DNA from: AWTP1-13 sp963827545
GTDB taxonomy: Bacteria > Pseudomonadota > Alphaproteobacteria > Rhizobiales > Hyphomicrobiaceae
Assembly (NCBI GenBank): GCA_963827545.1
Contig: CAWHBI010000006.1
Span: 39,393 to 103,392 of the forward strand
Length of the DNA stretch: 64,000 bases
Direction: 5' to 3'
Under the pieces are notes generated by a model. That model was not told where the DNA came from and did not search any database. It saw only the letters and a list, made by a program, of their open reading frames with translations. The position numbers and the translations under genes were made by a program. This document shows, piece after piece, positions 28,458 through 37,371 of this stretch. How positions within the stretch are numbered: position 1 is the first letter of the stretch; every line of letters starts with the position of its first letter.

Positions 28458-28932
28458 GCGGACCCCGCGCTACGCGGTCCAAACCCGCCGCGGGCGCAGC
28501 GCTCACTGATTGCATCGGGCGTCGATCCTGGCGCCCGTGCCGGCCGTGCGCCGCCGATGAAGTCATCAAGCTCTGCAAAGCACCGGTACGTGACGCGTCC
28601 TCATACGCGTTCACGTCCTATCACGTCTGCGTCAGGCCACGCCCTCCTGCTCGCTCCTGCCACAACGTTGGCATGAAGGGTCGGCTAGGTTCCCGCAGCG
28701 TCGCCCCTCTGGCGATGGTGGAACGACCGCATACTCACGGCTGCCTGATCGGAATCGCCCACCAACTCGAAGCGATCGGCAGAAAATCACCAACAAGGAT
28801 GCCCACGCCATAATTGGCAGGTATGGAACCTAAGGCCCCTCAGTGCATTTGCATCGGCGGGCATCAGACACGTTTGGAGCAACCATTCGTCGCCGACGCC
28901 GAATATTCCGGTGACGAACACTTTCGGGGTTC
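28458..28932. other. 475-base gap without a recognised gene
   Basis: Starts with an imperfect hairpin GGACCCCGCG-CTA-CGCGGTCC (28460-28480) just after the coxM-type stop, a plausible transcript end. Small ORFs in it resemble nothing I know. The last 150 bases are less GC-rich and may hold the promoter of the egtB operon; no convincing -35/-10 pair was found. Confidence 0.5.
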
Positions 28933-30246
28933 ATGAAACAGCGAGGCATGCCGATGGCACGACAGCTCTCAGTTCAGCGCGCAACGATCGAGGGGCACCG
29001 GTATCTCGAAAACCGCCTGTTGGATACGCGGCACCTCTCGCATGAGCTCGTCCAGCCGCTCAGCGCCGAGGACATGACAGTCCAGGCGATGGAAGATGCA
29101 AGCCCTACGAAATGGCACCTCGCACACGTAACCTGGTTTTTCGAGACGTTCATTCTCACCAAGCACTTGCCCGGCTATCGGGCGTTCGACGAGACCTTCA
29201 ACTACTGCTTCAACTCCTACTATGAGAGCCAGGGTCCCCGGCAGCCGCGCCCCAAGCGCGGCGTTCTTACGCGACCATCGAGCGAACGGGTGCTGGCCTA
29301 TCGCGCGCACGTCGACGAAGGCCTGCTGAAGCTCTTTGCCACGGGCGTGGCGCCCGGCTCCGAAACCGCCCGGCTCGTGGAGATCGGCATCAATCACGAG
29401 CAGCAGCACCAGGAACTGCTTCTCACCGACATCCTCGCACTCTTCGCGGCCAATCCGTTGCGCCCGGCGTATCGCGCCCGGCGGCCTCGGCCGGCGCAAC
29501 CGGAGCCCGAGGCCGCGGGCTGGATCGACTTTGAAGGCGGGATACGCCAAGCGGGGCACAGCGGAGATGGCTTCGCCTGGGACAACGAGGCGCCACGCCA
29601 CGATGTGCTCATCCATCCCTTCCGTCTCGCCGACCGCCTGGTCACCAATGCCGAGTGGCTCGACTTCATGAACGACGGCGGCTATCGCACGGCCTCGCTC
29701 TGGCTGGCAGATGGCTGGACGGCCGTCAATCGCGAGGGGTGGGAAGCCCCGCTCTATTGGGAGCAGCCCGATGACCAGTGGCTGGCGATGTCGCTGGAGG
29801 GGTTGCAGCCGGTCGAGCGCGCCGCGCCTGTTGCCCATGTCAGCTACTACGAGGCCGACGCGTTCGCCCGCTGGGCGGGCAAGCGCCTGCCCACGGAATT
29901 CGAATGGGAGATTGCCGCCGAGGGCCTGCCCCTGGCCGGCAACACGCTGGCCACGCGAGCTCTGCGGCCGCTACCGGTGGACACACGATCGGAGGGTCGC
30001 CCACGCCAGATGTTCGGCGATGTGTGGGAATGGACGCAGAGCGCCTATCTGCCCTATCCCGGCTACCGCCCGCCGGCAGGGGCGCTCGGCGAATACAACG
30101 GCAAGTTCATGGTGAGCCAGCAGGTGCTGCGCGGGGCCTCCTGCGCCACGCCCGACGGCCACTCGCGCGCCACCTACCGCAATTTCTTCTATCCCCACCA
30201 GCGCTGGCAGTTCCTGGGCCTGCGTCTCGCCTCGGAGATCTCGTGA
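28933..30246 (+). CDS. egtB: ergothioneine biosynthesis sulfoxide synthase EgtB
   Basis: Non-heme iron enzyme forming the C-S bond between hercynine and a thiol donor (gamma-glutamylcysteine or cysteine) using O2. The 437-residue chain has a DinB-like N-terminal domain with iron-ligand His at KWHLAHVTWFFE (His62/His65) and NHEQQHQE (residues 154-161). A C-terminal formylglycine-enzyme-like sulfatase-modifying domain follows (about 200-437; RLPTEFEWEIAAEG, QMFGDVWEWTQSAYLPYPGY, QVLRGASCATP, RNFFYPHQRWQFLGLRLA). ATGs at 28948 and 28954 with AGCGAGG upstream are alternative starts. No EgtA or EgtC is adjacent. Confidence 0.9.
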   Translation: MKQRGMPMARQLSVQRATIEGHRYLENRLLDTRHLSHELVQPLSAEDMTVQAMEDASPTKWHLAHVTWFFETFILTKHLPGYRAFDETFNYCFNSYYESQGPRQPRPKRGVLTRPSSERVLAYRAHVDEGLLKLFATGVAPGSETARLVEIGINHEQQHQELLLTDILALFAANPLRPAYRARRPRPAQPEPEAAGWIDFEGGIRQAGHSGDGFAWDNEAPRHDVLIHPFRLADRLVTNAEWLDFMNDGGYRTASLWLADGWTAVNREGWEAPLYWEQPDDQWLAMSLEGLQPVERAAPVAHVSYYEADAFARWAGKRLPTEFEWEIAAEGLPLAGNTLATRALRPLPVDTRSEGRPRQMFGDVWEWTQSAYLPYPGYRPPAGALGEYNGKFMVSQQVLRGASCATPDGHSRATYRNFFYPHQRWQFLGLRLASEIS

Positions 30247-31214
30247 TGCTGAACCCCCGTGCCCGCCAGCTGCCGGATCTCACTCCGGCAGACGAGGATG
30301 GATTCGCCGCCGCCGTTGTCGATGGATTGTCGCGACCGCACAAGAGCCTGCCTTGCCGCTTCTTCTACGATGCCCGCGGCAGCGAGTTGTTCGAGGAAAT
30401 CACGCGGCTGCCGGAGTATTACCCAACGCGGACGGAGACCGCGATCCTAAAGGCACATGCTGCCGACATTGTCGAAGGCGTGCCGGACCGCGGCGTCCTG
30501 ATCGAGTTCGGCTCGGGCTCGAGCCTCAAGACCGAGATTCTGCTGCGAGAGCTGCCTCAGCTTGGCGCCTACGTGTCGATCGACGTTTCCAACAGCGCTT
30601 TGAGCGACGCGGCGCGGCGGCTTGCGGCGCACTTTCCCACCCTCGATGTGCGACCCATCGTCGGCGACTTCTCCTATCCTGTCGCGCTTCCTGCCGATAT
30701 TGCCGGACGGCACAAGACCGGCTTCTTTCCAGGCTCGACCGTCGGCAATCTCACACCAGTCGACGCCGCGCGCTTGCTGCGCGTCTTCCGCGCGGCGCTG
30801 TCCATCGAGGGGCGCCTCATCATCGGCGTCGACCTCAAGAAGGACGCCCGCACCCTGGTGCTTGCCTACAACGATGCAGCCGGCGTCACGGCCGCGTTCA
30901 ACCTCAACCTGCTGGCCCGCATCAACCGCGAGCTTGCCGGCACCTTCGATCTCGCTGCCTTCAGACACGAGGCCATCTACAATCCGCGTGACGGGCGCAT
31001 CGAGATGCACCTCGTTAGCCTCAAGCACCAGAGCGTGGGGGTGCGCGGTCGCCGCTTTCATTTCCGGGCCGGTGAAAGCATCCACACGGAGAACTCGTAC
31101 AAATACTCCGTGAGCCAATTCCAGGACCTGGCACGCTCGGCCGGCTGGCAGCCGCGCCGTGTGTGGACGGACGAGCGCAATCTCTTCAGTGTGCACGAAT
31201 TGGTCTCGCGCTAA
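30246..31214 (+). CDS. egtD: L-histidine N-alpha-methyltransferase EgtD
   Basis: 322-residue SAM-dependent enzyme that trimethylates histidine to hercynine, the first step of ergothioneine synthesis. Family segments CRFFYDARGSELFEEITRLP, YYPTRTETAIL, SAM loop LIEFGSGSSLKTEILL, GFFPGSTVGNLTP, and C-terminal ESIHTENSYKYSVSQFQDLA. Its ATG shares one base with the egtB stop (TGATG), a typical coupling arrangement. Together with EgtB this is the minimal two-gene pathway found in many proteobacteria. Confidence 0.93.
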   Translation: MLNPRARQLPDLTPADEDGFAAAVVDGLSRPHKSLPCRFFYDARGSELFEEITRLPEYYPTRTETAILKAHAADIVEGVPDRGVLIEFGSGSSLKTEILLRELPQLGAYVSIDVSNSALSDAARRLAAHFPTLDVRPIVGDFSYPVALPADIAGRHKTGFFPGSTVGNLTPVDAARLLRVFRAALSIEGRLIIGVDLKKDARTLVLAYNDAAGVTAAFNLNLLARINRELAGTFDLAAFRHEAIYNPRDGRIEMHLVSLKHQSVGVRGRRFHFRAGESIHTENSYKYSVSQFQDLARSAGWQPRRVWTDERNLFSVHELVSR

Positions 31215-31294
31215 CCTCGTCTTTGCGAGCAGCGGAAACGGCTGATCAAGATCGGGGCGCTTGGTTGGGCCACCAGCTCGTGGTAAGGCCGGTC

Positions 31295-32074
31295 ATGCCG
31301 CAGGACGCGTCGATCACGTTCGAGGATGTCACCAAGCGGTTCGGTGACGCCCCGCCCGCCCTGGAGCGCGTCTCGCTCTCCGTGCAACCGAAGGAATTCC
31401 TGGCCGTTGTCGGCGCATCCGGCTCGGGCAAGACGACGCTGTTGCGCCTCATCAACCGCCTGCTGGATCCATCCTCCGGGAAGTTGCAGATCGGCGGTGC
31501 GGACCTGCAATCCCTCGACCCCATCGCCTTGCGACGGCGTATCGGCTACGTGTTCCAGGAGGTCGGCCTCTTCCCGCACATGACCGTGGCCGAGAACATC
31601 GCCATCACGCCGCAGCTGCTGCGCTGGGAGCCCGAGCGCATGGCTGCGCGTGTCGACGAGCTGCTGGAACTGGTGCGCCTCGATCAGGCCTATCGGGCCC
31701 GCTTTCCGCACCAGCTCTCGGGGGGCGAGCGCCAGCGCGTCGGCGTGGCACGCGCGCTCGCGGCGCGCCCCGACATCGTTCTCATGGACGAGCCTTTTGC
31801 CGCCCTCGACCCGCTCACGCGCGATGCGCTGGCGCAAGACTACCGGCGCCTCCATGATCAGCTCGCCCTCACCACAGTCATGATCACGCACGACATGCTG
31901 GAGGCGCTGGGTCTTGCCGATCGCATCGCCGTGCTGCGCTCCGGGTCGCTGATCGCCGAAGGGGCGCCGTCGCTGCTCATGCTGCACGAGCACGCCTATG
32001 TGCGTCAGCTCATGCAGGCGCCGCGCAAGGTCGCCGAACGCGTTAATGCGCTGCTTGCCGCAAAGGAGCGCTAG
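31295..32074 (+). CDS. ABC transporter ATP-binding protein, osmoprotectant/EgtV type
   Basis: 259-residue ATPase. Walker A VVGASGSGKTTLLRLI, Q-loop VFQEVGLFPHMTVAEN, signature QLSGGERQRVGVARAL, Walker B IVLMDEPFAALDPLTR, and His switch MITHDMLEAL. It lacks the C-terminal CBS pair of osmoregulated OpuA/ProV ATPases. It is encoded 80 bases after egtD, and its stop directly abuts the start of the permease-binding protein gene. The start at 31295 is where homology begins; no strong ribosome site precedes it and upstream in-frame starts exist. Context suggests a role in ergothioneine traffic; glycine betaine or choline is the alternative. Confidence 0.85.
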   Translation: MPQDASITFEDVTKRFGDAPPALERVSLSVQPKEFLAVVGASGSGKTTLLRLINRLLDPSSGKLQIGGADLQSLDPIALRRRIGYVFQEVGLFPHMTVAENIAITPQLLRWEPERMAARVDELLELVRLDQAYRARFPHQLSGGERQRVGVARALAARPDIVLMDEPFAALDPLTRDALAQDYRRLHDQLALTTVMITHDMLEALGLADRIAVLRSGSLIAEGAPSLLMLHEHAYVRQLMQAPRKVAERVNALLAAKER

Positions 32075-33616
32075 GTGGCCGACGCTCGCATCGCCGACGC
32101 GCTGGTGCGGCTGCCGGACTATTTCGGCAATCACGTGCTCGTCAGCGTGACCGCGCTGGCGCTCGGCCTTGCCGTCAGTCTGCCGCTGGCGCTCCTGTCC
32201 TTGCGGCGGCCTCACTTGCGCGCCCTGTTGCTGGCCGCCACCAGCATCGTCCAAACGATTCCCGGCCTCGCGCTGCTTGCCCTGTTCTATCCACTTCTGC
32301 TTGGCGCAGCGGCGCTGTCGGAGCGGATGCTCGGCATCGGCTTCTCCGCGCTGGGGTTCCTGCCGGCCGTGCTGGCGCTGGCGCTCTACAGCATGCTGCC
32401 GGTGGTCCGGAACACAATCACCGGCATCATGGGCGTCGACCCCGCGATCAAGCAGGCCGCGGTCGGCGTCGGCATGAGCGAGCGGCAGTCGCTGCGCATG
32501 GTGGAGCTGCCGCTGGCGCTGCCGGTGATCATGGCCGGCGTGCGCACGGCCTCGGTGTGGGTGATCGGCACGGCCACGCTGTCGACGCCAATCGGCCAGA
32601 CCAGCCTCGGCAATTACATTTTCACCGGTTTGCAGACCCAGAACTGGGTTTTCGTCCTGTTCGGTTGCGCTGCGGCCGCGCTGCTGGCCCTGGCCGTCGA
32701 TCAACTGCTCGCGCTGATGGAACGCGGGTTCTCCGCCCGCAACCGCAACCGCGTGGCTACTGGCGTTCTCGGGCTCGGGCTCATCGTGCTGGTCGCACTG
32801 GTCCCGAACCTGGCGCGAAGCAAGAGCGCCTATGTGATCGGCGCCAAGCCGTTCGCAGAGCAGTACATCCTGGCGGCGCTGATCGAAGAGCGCTTGCGCG
32901 CGAAAGGCCTCAGCGCCGCCCGGCGCGACGGGCTCGGATCAGCGGTCATCTTCGACGCGCTCGCCGCCGGCGACATCGATGCCTACGTGGAATACTCCGG
33001 GACGATCTGGGCCAACCAGATGCAGCGCGCCGACGTGCAACCGCGCGCAGAGGTCCTGGCAGAGGTCGCCAGGTGGCTCAAGGAGCGACATCGCATCGAG
33101 ATGGTGGGCGGACTTGGCTTCGAGAACGCCTATGCGCTCGCGATGGCGCGCAAACGTGCAGGTGAGCTCGGCATCCGCTCCATCGCCGACCTGGCACGGC
33201 ACGCGCCGCAGCTGTCGATCGCCGGCGACTACGAGTTCTTCGGCCGGCCGGAATGGAAAGCCATCCGCGACACTTACGGCCTGGCTTTTCGCCAGCAGCG
33301 GCAGATGCAGGCGGAGTTCATGTACCCGGCCGCGGCAGCGGGCGACGTCGATGTCATCTCCGCCTACACCAGCGACGGCCGCATTGCCCAGTTCGCGCTG
33401 CAGGTGCTCGACGACCCGCGGCACGCCATCCCGCCCTATGACGCCATCCTGCTGGTCTCTCCCAAACGCGCGGGTGACCGTGCGTTCATGGCCGCCCTGC
33501 AGCCGCTCATCGATGCCATCACCGTGGAGGTGATGCGCGATGCCAACCGCCGCGCGAGCGAGGGTGCAACGCCCGAGGCCGTGGCCCGCTGGCTCGGTGA
33601 CCAGATCGGTCGCTGA
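32075..33616 (+). CDS. ABC permease fused to a ProX/OpuAC-type binding domain (EgtU-like)
   Basis: 513-residue chimera. Residues about 15-245 form a permease with the EAA-type loop GVGMSERQSLRMVELPLALP (131-150). Residues about 250-513 form a periplasmic binding domain of the glycine betaine/choline/ergothioneine class (YVIGAKPFAEQYILAALIEE; GDIDAYVEYSGT; GDVDVISAYTSDGRI; DDPRHAIPPYDA). GTG start directly after the upstream TAG. This permease plus binding-protein architecture is that described for EgtU, the ergothioneine importer that works with EgtV. The egtBD neighbours make this more likely than osmoprotection, but the binding pocket was not modelled. Confidence 0.85.
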   Translation: MADARIADALVRLPDYFGNHVLVSVTALALGLAVSLPLALLSLRRPHLRALLLAATSIVQTIPGLALLALFYPLLLGAAALSERMLGIGFSALGFLPAVLALALYSMLPVVRNTITGIMGVDPAIKQAAVGVGMSERQSLRMVELPLALPVIMAGVRTASVWVIGTATLSTPIGQTSLGNYIFTGLQTQNWVFVLFGCAAAALLALAVDQLLALMERGFSARNRNRVATGVLGLGLIVLVALVPNLARSKSAYVIGAKPFAEQYILAALIEERLRAKGLSAARRDGLGSAVIFDALAAGDIDAYVEYSGTIWANQMQRADVQPRAEVLAEVARWLKERHRIEMVGGLGFENAYALAMARKRAGELGIRSIADLARHAPQLSIAGDYEFFGRPEWKAIRDTYGLAFRQQRQMQAEFMYPAAAAGDVDVISAYTSDGRIAQFALQVLDDPRHAIPPYDAILLVSPKRAGDRAFMAALQPLIDAITVEVMRDANRRASEGATPEAVARWLGDQIGR

Positions 33617-33631
33617 TATCGCGAGCCGATG

Positions 33632-33768
33632 GATCCACCCGTCATCCCGGAAGCCGAGGCGCAGCCGAGACTATCCGGGATCTGCCGCACGCACACCGCT
33701 CGCCGCAGATCCCGGCTCTGCGCGATCGCGCTTCTAGCGCGATCGCTGGGCCGGGATGACGGGTGGAA
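33632..33768. repeat. dispersed palindromic repeat, copy B
   Basis: Inverted copy of the element at 5971-6108. The reverse complement matches almost base for base, including CCACCCGTCATCCCGG ends and the GCGCTAGAAGCGCGA core. Differences are a handful of substitutions. Located between the EgtU-like gene and the end of the minus-strand Ehr operon. Confidence 0.9.
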
Positions 33769-33820
33769 GGAGTGGCCGCCCAGTATGACTCCTGGGCGGT
33801 GCGCAGCACCCCGAGCGGCG

Positions 33821-34372
33821 TCATGCGTCGCCAGGGGAACTGGTGGCTGCGGCCGGCTTGTTCGCAGCCTCGATGAGCCCCAGGAGGCCCTTCAGGAGAT
33901 CGATCGGCCTGGGCGGGCAGCCGCGGATGTGCAGATCCACCGGCACCACCGAGGATACGCCACCCACACAGGCATAGCTTCCCGCAAAGATGCCTCCGTC
34001 GCGCGCGCAGTCGCCGACGGCAACCACCCACTTGGGGTCTGGCGTCGCGGCGTATGTGCGCTCCAAAGCTTCGCGCATGTTCTTCGTCACCGGCCCCGTG
34101 ACCATCAGCACGTCGGCATGGCGCGGCGAGGCCACGAAGCGCAGGCCGAAGCGCTCCAGGTCGTAGAAGGCGTTGTTGAGCGCGTGGATCTCGAGCTCGC
34201 AGCCGTTGCACGAGCCGGCATCCACTTCCCGGATCGACAGCGAGCGCCCGAGCCGACGCCGCGCCGCCCGGTCGAGGCTCTGTGCCAGCTCGGCCAGCGC
34301 GTTGTCGTCGCTCGCCGGCGCCGGCTCGGTCAATGGCGACTGCAGGAGGCTTTGGAACAACAGCTTGCGCAT
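33821..34372 (-). CDS. NuoB/HyfI-like [4Fe-4S] subunit of an Ehr-type complex
   Basis: 183-residue iron-sulfur subunit equivalent to NuoB of complex I and HycG/HyfI of formate hydrogenlyase. All four Cys ligands of the proximal N2-type cluster are visible: SCNGCELE, VGDCARDGG and RGCPPRP. The C-terminus carries about 20 extra Ala/Pro/Ser residues. Last gene of a six-gene minus-strand operon, 10 bases after the large-subunit gene. Because the partner large subunit lacks its NiFe site, the cluster presumably relays electrons to an unknown acceptor or serves a structural role. Confidence 0.88.
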   Translation of the reverse strand: MRKLLFQSLLQSPLTEPAPASDDNALAELAQSLDRAARRRLGRSLSIREVDAGSCNGCELEIHALNNAFYDLERFGLRFVASPRHADVLMVTGPVTKNMREALERTYAATPDPKWVVAVGDCARDGGIFAGSYACVGGVSSVVPVDLHIRGCPPRPIDLLKGLLGLIEAANKPAAATSSPGDA

Positions 34373-34382
34373 GGACAGCTTC

Positions 34383-35900
34383 TCAGAGGTCGTGGCCCGA
34401 ATACGAGCAGTTGAAGGATTTGTTGCAGAGCGGGAAATCGGCGACGATGTTGCCCTCGATCGCGGCCTCGAGCAGCGGCCATTGGAACCACGACGGGTCG
34501 CGCAGGTGGCAGCGCGCGATCCTGCCGTCCGTGCCGATGCGCACCCACGCCAGGACGTCGCCGCGGAAACCCTCGGCCATGGCCAGCCCCTCGGCCATGC
34601 GCTTGGGCGAATGAACGCCGCTCAGCTCAACGCGGACCGGACCGCCCGGAATCCCCTCGAGGATCTGGTCGATCAGCTTCAGCGACTGCGTCACCTCCTC
34701 GATGCGCACCCATACCCGCGCGTCGACGTCGCCTTCCTGCCGAGCGGGAACCTCGAATGACAAACTTGTGTAGGGCGCGTAACCGGGCGCCTTGCGTGTG
34801 TCGCGGGCCTGACCCGAAGCCCGGCCGATGTACCCGCCGACGCCGTACTGGCGCGCAAGCGCCTGAGTGAGAACGCCCGTCGTCACCGTCCGGTTCTGCA
34901 GCGAGGCGGTGTTGTCGTAGAGCTCGACGAGTTCCGGGAAACGCCGGCGGATCGTCCGCAACAGCGTGCGTACGGCGGCGAGGCCGTCCTTGTCGAGGTC
35001 GGCGGCGACGCCTCCCGGCAGCACGCGGTCCATCATCAGCCGATGGCCAAAGCAGGTGTCGGACGCGCGCAGCACCTGCTCGCGCAGGATTCCGCAGTGC
35101 GCATGGATCAGCGAGAAGGACGCATCATTGCAGATGGCGCCGATATCGCCGAAATGATTGGCAAGGCGCTCGAGCTCCGCCATCAAGGCCGCGAGCCATA
35201 GCGCCCGCCCAGGCAACTCGATCCCCAGCGCCGCCTCCACCGCGCGCGCAAACGCGACGGCGTAGGCCACGGTGCTGTCGCCGGAAACGCGACCCGCGAG
35301 CCTGGCCGCACGATCCAGCGGCGCCCCGATCATGAGGCGGTCGATACCCTTGTGCACGTAGCCCAGCCGCTCCTCGAGGCGCACCACGGTCTCGCCGTTA
35401 GCGCTGAAGCGGAAATGGCCGGGCTCGATGATGCCGGCATGGACCGGCCCCACGGGGATCTGGTGCAGGGGAGGACCCTCGGCCGGGTGGAATGCGTAGG
35501 TATCGCCTGTGGCCGGCTCGGTCGATTGCGCGCCGAGCGGATGCCGCAGGCCCCAGCGGCCATGGTCGAGCCAGGGCCGGGCATCTGGGCAGCCTTCGGG
35601 CTCCAGCCCGTACAGGTCGCGGATCGTGCGCTCCAGGCGCAGCGCGGGCGGGTGCAGCCGGCCGACGGACGGAAAACGCCTGTGTGGGCAGGCGAGGCTC
35701 AACACGCCGAGGCCCCCGTTCTCCTCCAGGGCCATGTGCACGGCGTCGGGCTCACCCCACAAGCTCAGCAGCCTGCCCTCGCCGGCCGCCAGCTGACGTG
35801 CAGCGAGCTGCCAGGTCTCCTCGCCGACCACTGCACGGGGGTGTGGCCGCTGAACGCCGCTCGACCGCCTTTGGTGGATCACGTCCTCGAGCCACGCCAT
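34383..35900 (-). CDS. NuoCD/HyfG-like large subunit without NiFe cysteines (Ehr type)
   Basis: 505-residue protein: N-terminal NuoC-like part (about 1-150) and NuoD/HycE-like part (YVHKGIDRLMIGAPLDRAAR; LERLANHFGDIGAICNDASF; RFPELVELYDNTASLQNRTV). Where [NiFe]-hydrogenases have the first Cys-x-x-Cys pair, this protein reads AGRVSGDSTVAYA. At the C-terminus the DPCxxC motif is replaced by SFNCSYSGHDL. So neither metal-binding pair is intact and hydrogenase activity is not expected. ATG at 35900 chosen for the AAAGGTGG just upstream; a longer start overlaps the previous gene. Confidence 0.85.
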   Translation of the reverse strand: MAWLEDVIHQRRSSGVQRPHPRAVVGEETWQLAARQLAAGEGRLLSLWGEPDAVHMALEENGGLGVLSLACPHRRFPSVGRLHPPALRLERTIRDLYGLEPEGCPDARPWLDHGRWGLRHPLGAQSTEPATGDTYAFHPAEGPPLHQIPVGPVHAGIIEPGHFRFSANGETVVRLEERLGYVHKGIDRLMIGAPLDRAARLAGRVSGDSTVAYAVAFARAVEAALGIELPGRALWLAALMAELERLANHFGDIGAICNDASFSLIHAHCGILREQVLRASDTCFGHRLMMDRVLPGGVAADLDKDGLAAVRTLLRTIRRRFPELVELYDNTASLQNRTVTTGVLTQALARQYGVGGYIGRASGQARDTRKAPGYAPYTSLSFEVPARQEGDVDARVWVRIEEVTQSLKLIDQILEGIPGGPVRVELSGVHSPKRMAEGLAMAEGFRGDVLAWVRIGTDGRIARCHLRDPSWFQWPLLEAAIEGNIVADFPLCNKSFNCSYSGHDL

Positions 35901-35910
35901 GATCCACCTT

Positions 35911-37371
35911 TCACCCGAGCAGCCGCGCAACGCTCTGGAACCAGGCGACGAGGGGTCCCGGCAAGTAGATGCCCGCGGTCAGCACGAGCGCGAGATGGGC
36001 AAACAGCGGCACGTAGGAGGCCTTCACTGCCGCCCGGCTTCCCGTCGCCTCGCCGAATGCGATCTCATTGAGCCGCAGCATGAGGGCGCCGAAGCCCACG
36101 AGCAGTCCGAACACGAGCGGGAGCGCCAGCAGGGGCTCGCGCGCGAAGGTCGAGCTGACGATCAGGAACTCGCTCATGAAGATGCCGAGCGGCGGCAGCC
36201 CGGCGATGGCCACCACGCCGAGCACGAGACCCCAGCCCAACACCGGATGGCTTTCCGTCAGGCCCCGGATCTCCGCGATCTTCTGCGTACCCTTGACCTG
36301 GGCGATGTGGCCGACGGCGAAGAAGATCGCCGACTTGGTCAGGCTGTGCATCGTCATGTGCAGCAACCCGGCGAAGTTGGCGAGCGGTCCGCCCATGCCG
36401 AAGGCGAACGTAACGAGCCCCATGTGCTCGATGGAGGAGTAGGCGAACATGCGTTTGATGTCGCGTCGCCGGTAGAGCATGAGCCCCGCGAAAATCAGGG
36501 ACACGAGGCCCATCGTCACCATCAGGGGGCCGGGTGCGAGTGAGGCGGGATTGGCCGCCAGCAGCATCTTGAAGCGCAGCAGCGCGTAGAGCGCGACATT
36601 GAGCAGCAGCCCTGACAGCACGGCTGAAATCGGCGTCGGACCCTCGGCGTGGGCGTCCGGCAGCCAGGCGTGCAACGGCGCCAGCCCGACCTTGGTGCCG
36701 TAGCCCAGCATCAGGAACACGAACGCGAGATTGAGTAGGTCCGGGCTGAAGCTGCTGGCCTTGGCCATCAGGGCCGTCCACACCATGGCGTCGTGCCCTT
36801 CGCCGATGACGGGGCGCGCCGCCATGTAGACCAGGATCGTCCCGAACAGGGCGAGCGCAATGCCGACACTGCCCAGAATGAAATATTTCCAAGCGGCCTC
36901 GAGCGCTTCGTGCGTGCGGTAGATGCCCACCATGAGCACCGTCGTCAGCGTGGCGAGTTCGACGGCCACCCACATCAGGCCGATGTTGTTGGCGAGCAGC
37001 GCCAGGTTCATGGCGAACATCAGCGTCTGATACATGGCGTGGTAGAAACGCAGATGCCGTCGCGTAAGCCGGCCGATCTCCAGCTCGTGGCCGATGTAGC
37101 TCGCGCTGAAAACGCTGGTGGTGAAGCCGACGAAGGTGGAAAGCACGACGAACACGACATTGAGATCGTCGACGAAGAGATACCCGCCGACCGCCGGCCT
37201 CTCCACCAGCATTGAGAGCGCCGCGACCAAGGTGGCCAGCGCGGCAAGCACGTTGAGGCGCGCGGCCACCCAGTATCCCGGCAGGAGAGCCAGCAGCGCG
37301 GCCGCAGCGGCCGGAATGATCAGCACGGCGGTGAGCGGCTCCAGCACGAAGTCGGCGAGGACGGCATTCAT
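35911..37371 (-). CDS. HyfF-like Mrp-antiporter-type membrane subunit
   Basis: 486-residue integral-membrane protein of the NuoL/M/N-MrpD family, about 13-14 helices. Landmarks are LFVDDLNVVFVVLSTFVGFT, GLMWVAVELATLTTVLMV (with the conserved Glu of the pumping helix), KVGLAPLHAWLPDAHAEGPT (helix 7 Lys and Pro) and RRRDIKRMFAYSSIEHMGLV. Predicted to form a proton channel. Its ATG overlaps the upstream stop as ATGA. The sequence fits hydrogenase-4 subunit F more closely than complex I subunits. Confidence 0.9.
   Translation of the reverse strand: MNAVLADFVLEPLTAVLIIPAAAAALLALLPGYWVAARLNVLAALATLVAALSMLVERPAVGGYLFVDDLNVVFVVLSTFVGFTTSVFSASYIGHELEIGRLTRRHLRFYHAMYQTLMFAMNLALLANNIGLMWVAVELATLTTVLMVGIYRTHEALEAAWKYFILGSVGIALALFGTILVYMAARPVIGEGHDAMVWTALMAKASSFSPDLLNLAFVFLMLGYGTKVGLAPLHAWLPDAHAEGPTPISAVLSGLLLNVALYALLRFKMLLAANPASLAPGPLMVTMGLVSLIFAGLMLYRRRDIKRMFAYSSIEHMGLVTFAFGMGGPLANFAGLLHMTMHSLTKSAIFFAVGHIAQVKGTQKIAEIRGLTESHPVLGWGLVLGVVAIAGLPPLGIFMSEFLIVSSTFAREPLLALPLVFGLLVGFGALMLRLNEIAFGEATGSRAAVKASYVPLFAHLALVLTAGIYLPGPLVAWFQSVARLLG

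Noticed and set aside
28454..28813. A 119-codon plus-strand ORF in the coxM-egtB gap
   Set aside because: Starts inside coxM, has no domain, and no ribosome site is seen.
31295..33616. Reading the ABC genes as a glycine betaine (OpuA/ProVWX) system
   Set aside because: No CBS domains on the ATPase, and the neighbours are egtB and egtD; kept only as the alternative to an EgtV/EgtU-like role.
34383..35900. Apparent [NiFe]-hydrogenase large subunit
   Set aside because: Neither Cys-x-x-Cys pair for the metal site is present (AGRVSGDSTVAYA and SFNCSYSGHDL), so it is treated as an Ehr-type subunit.
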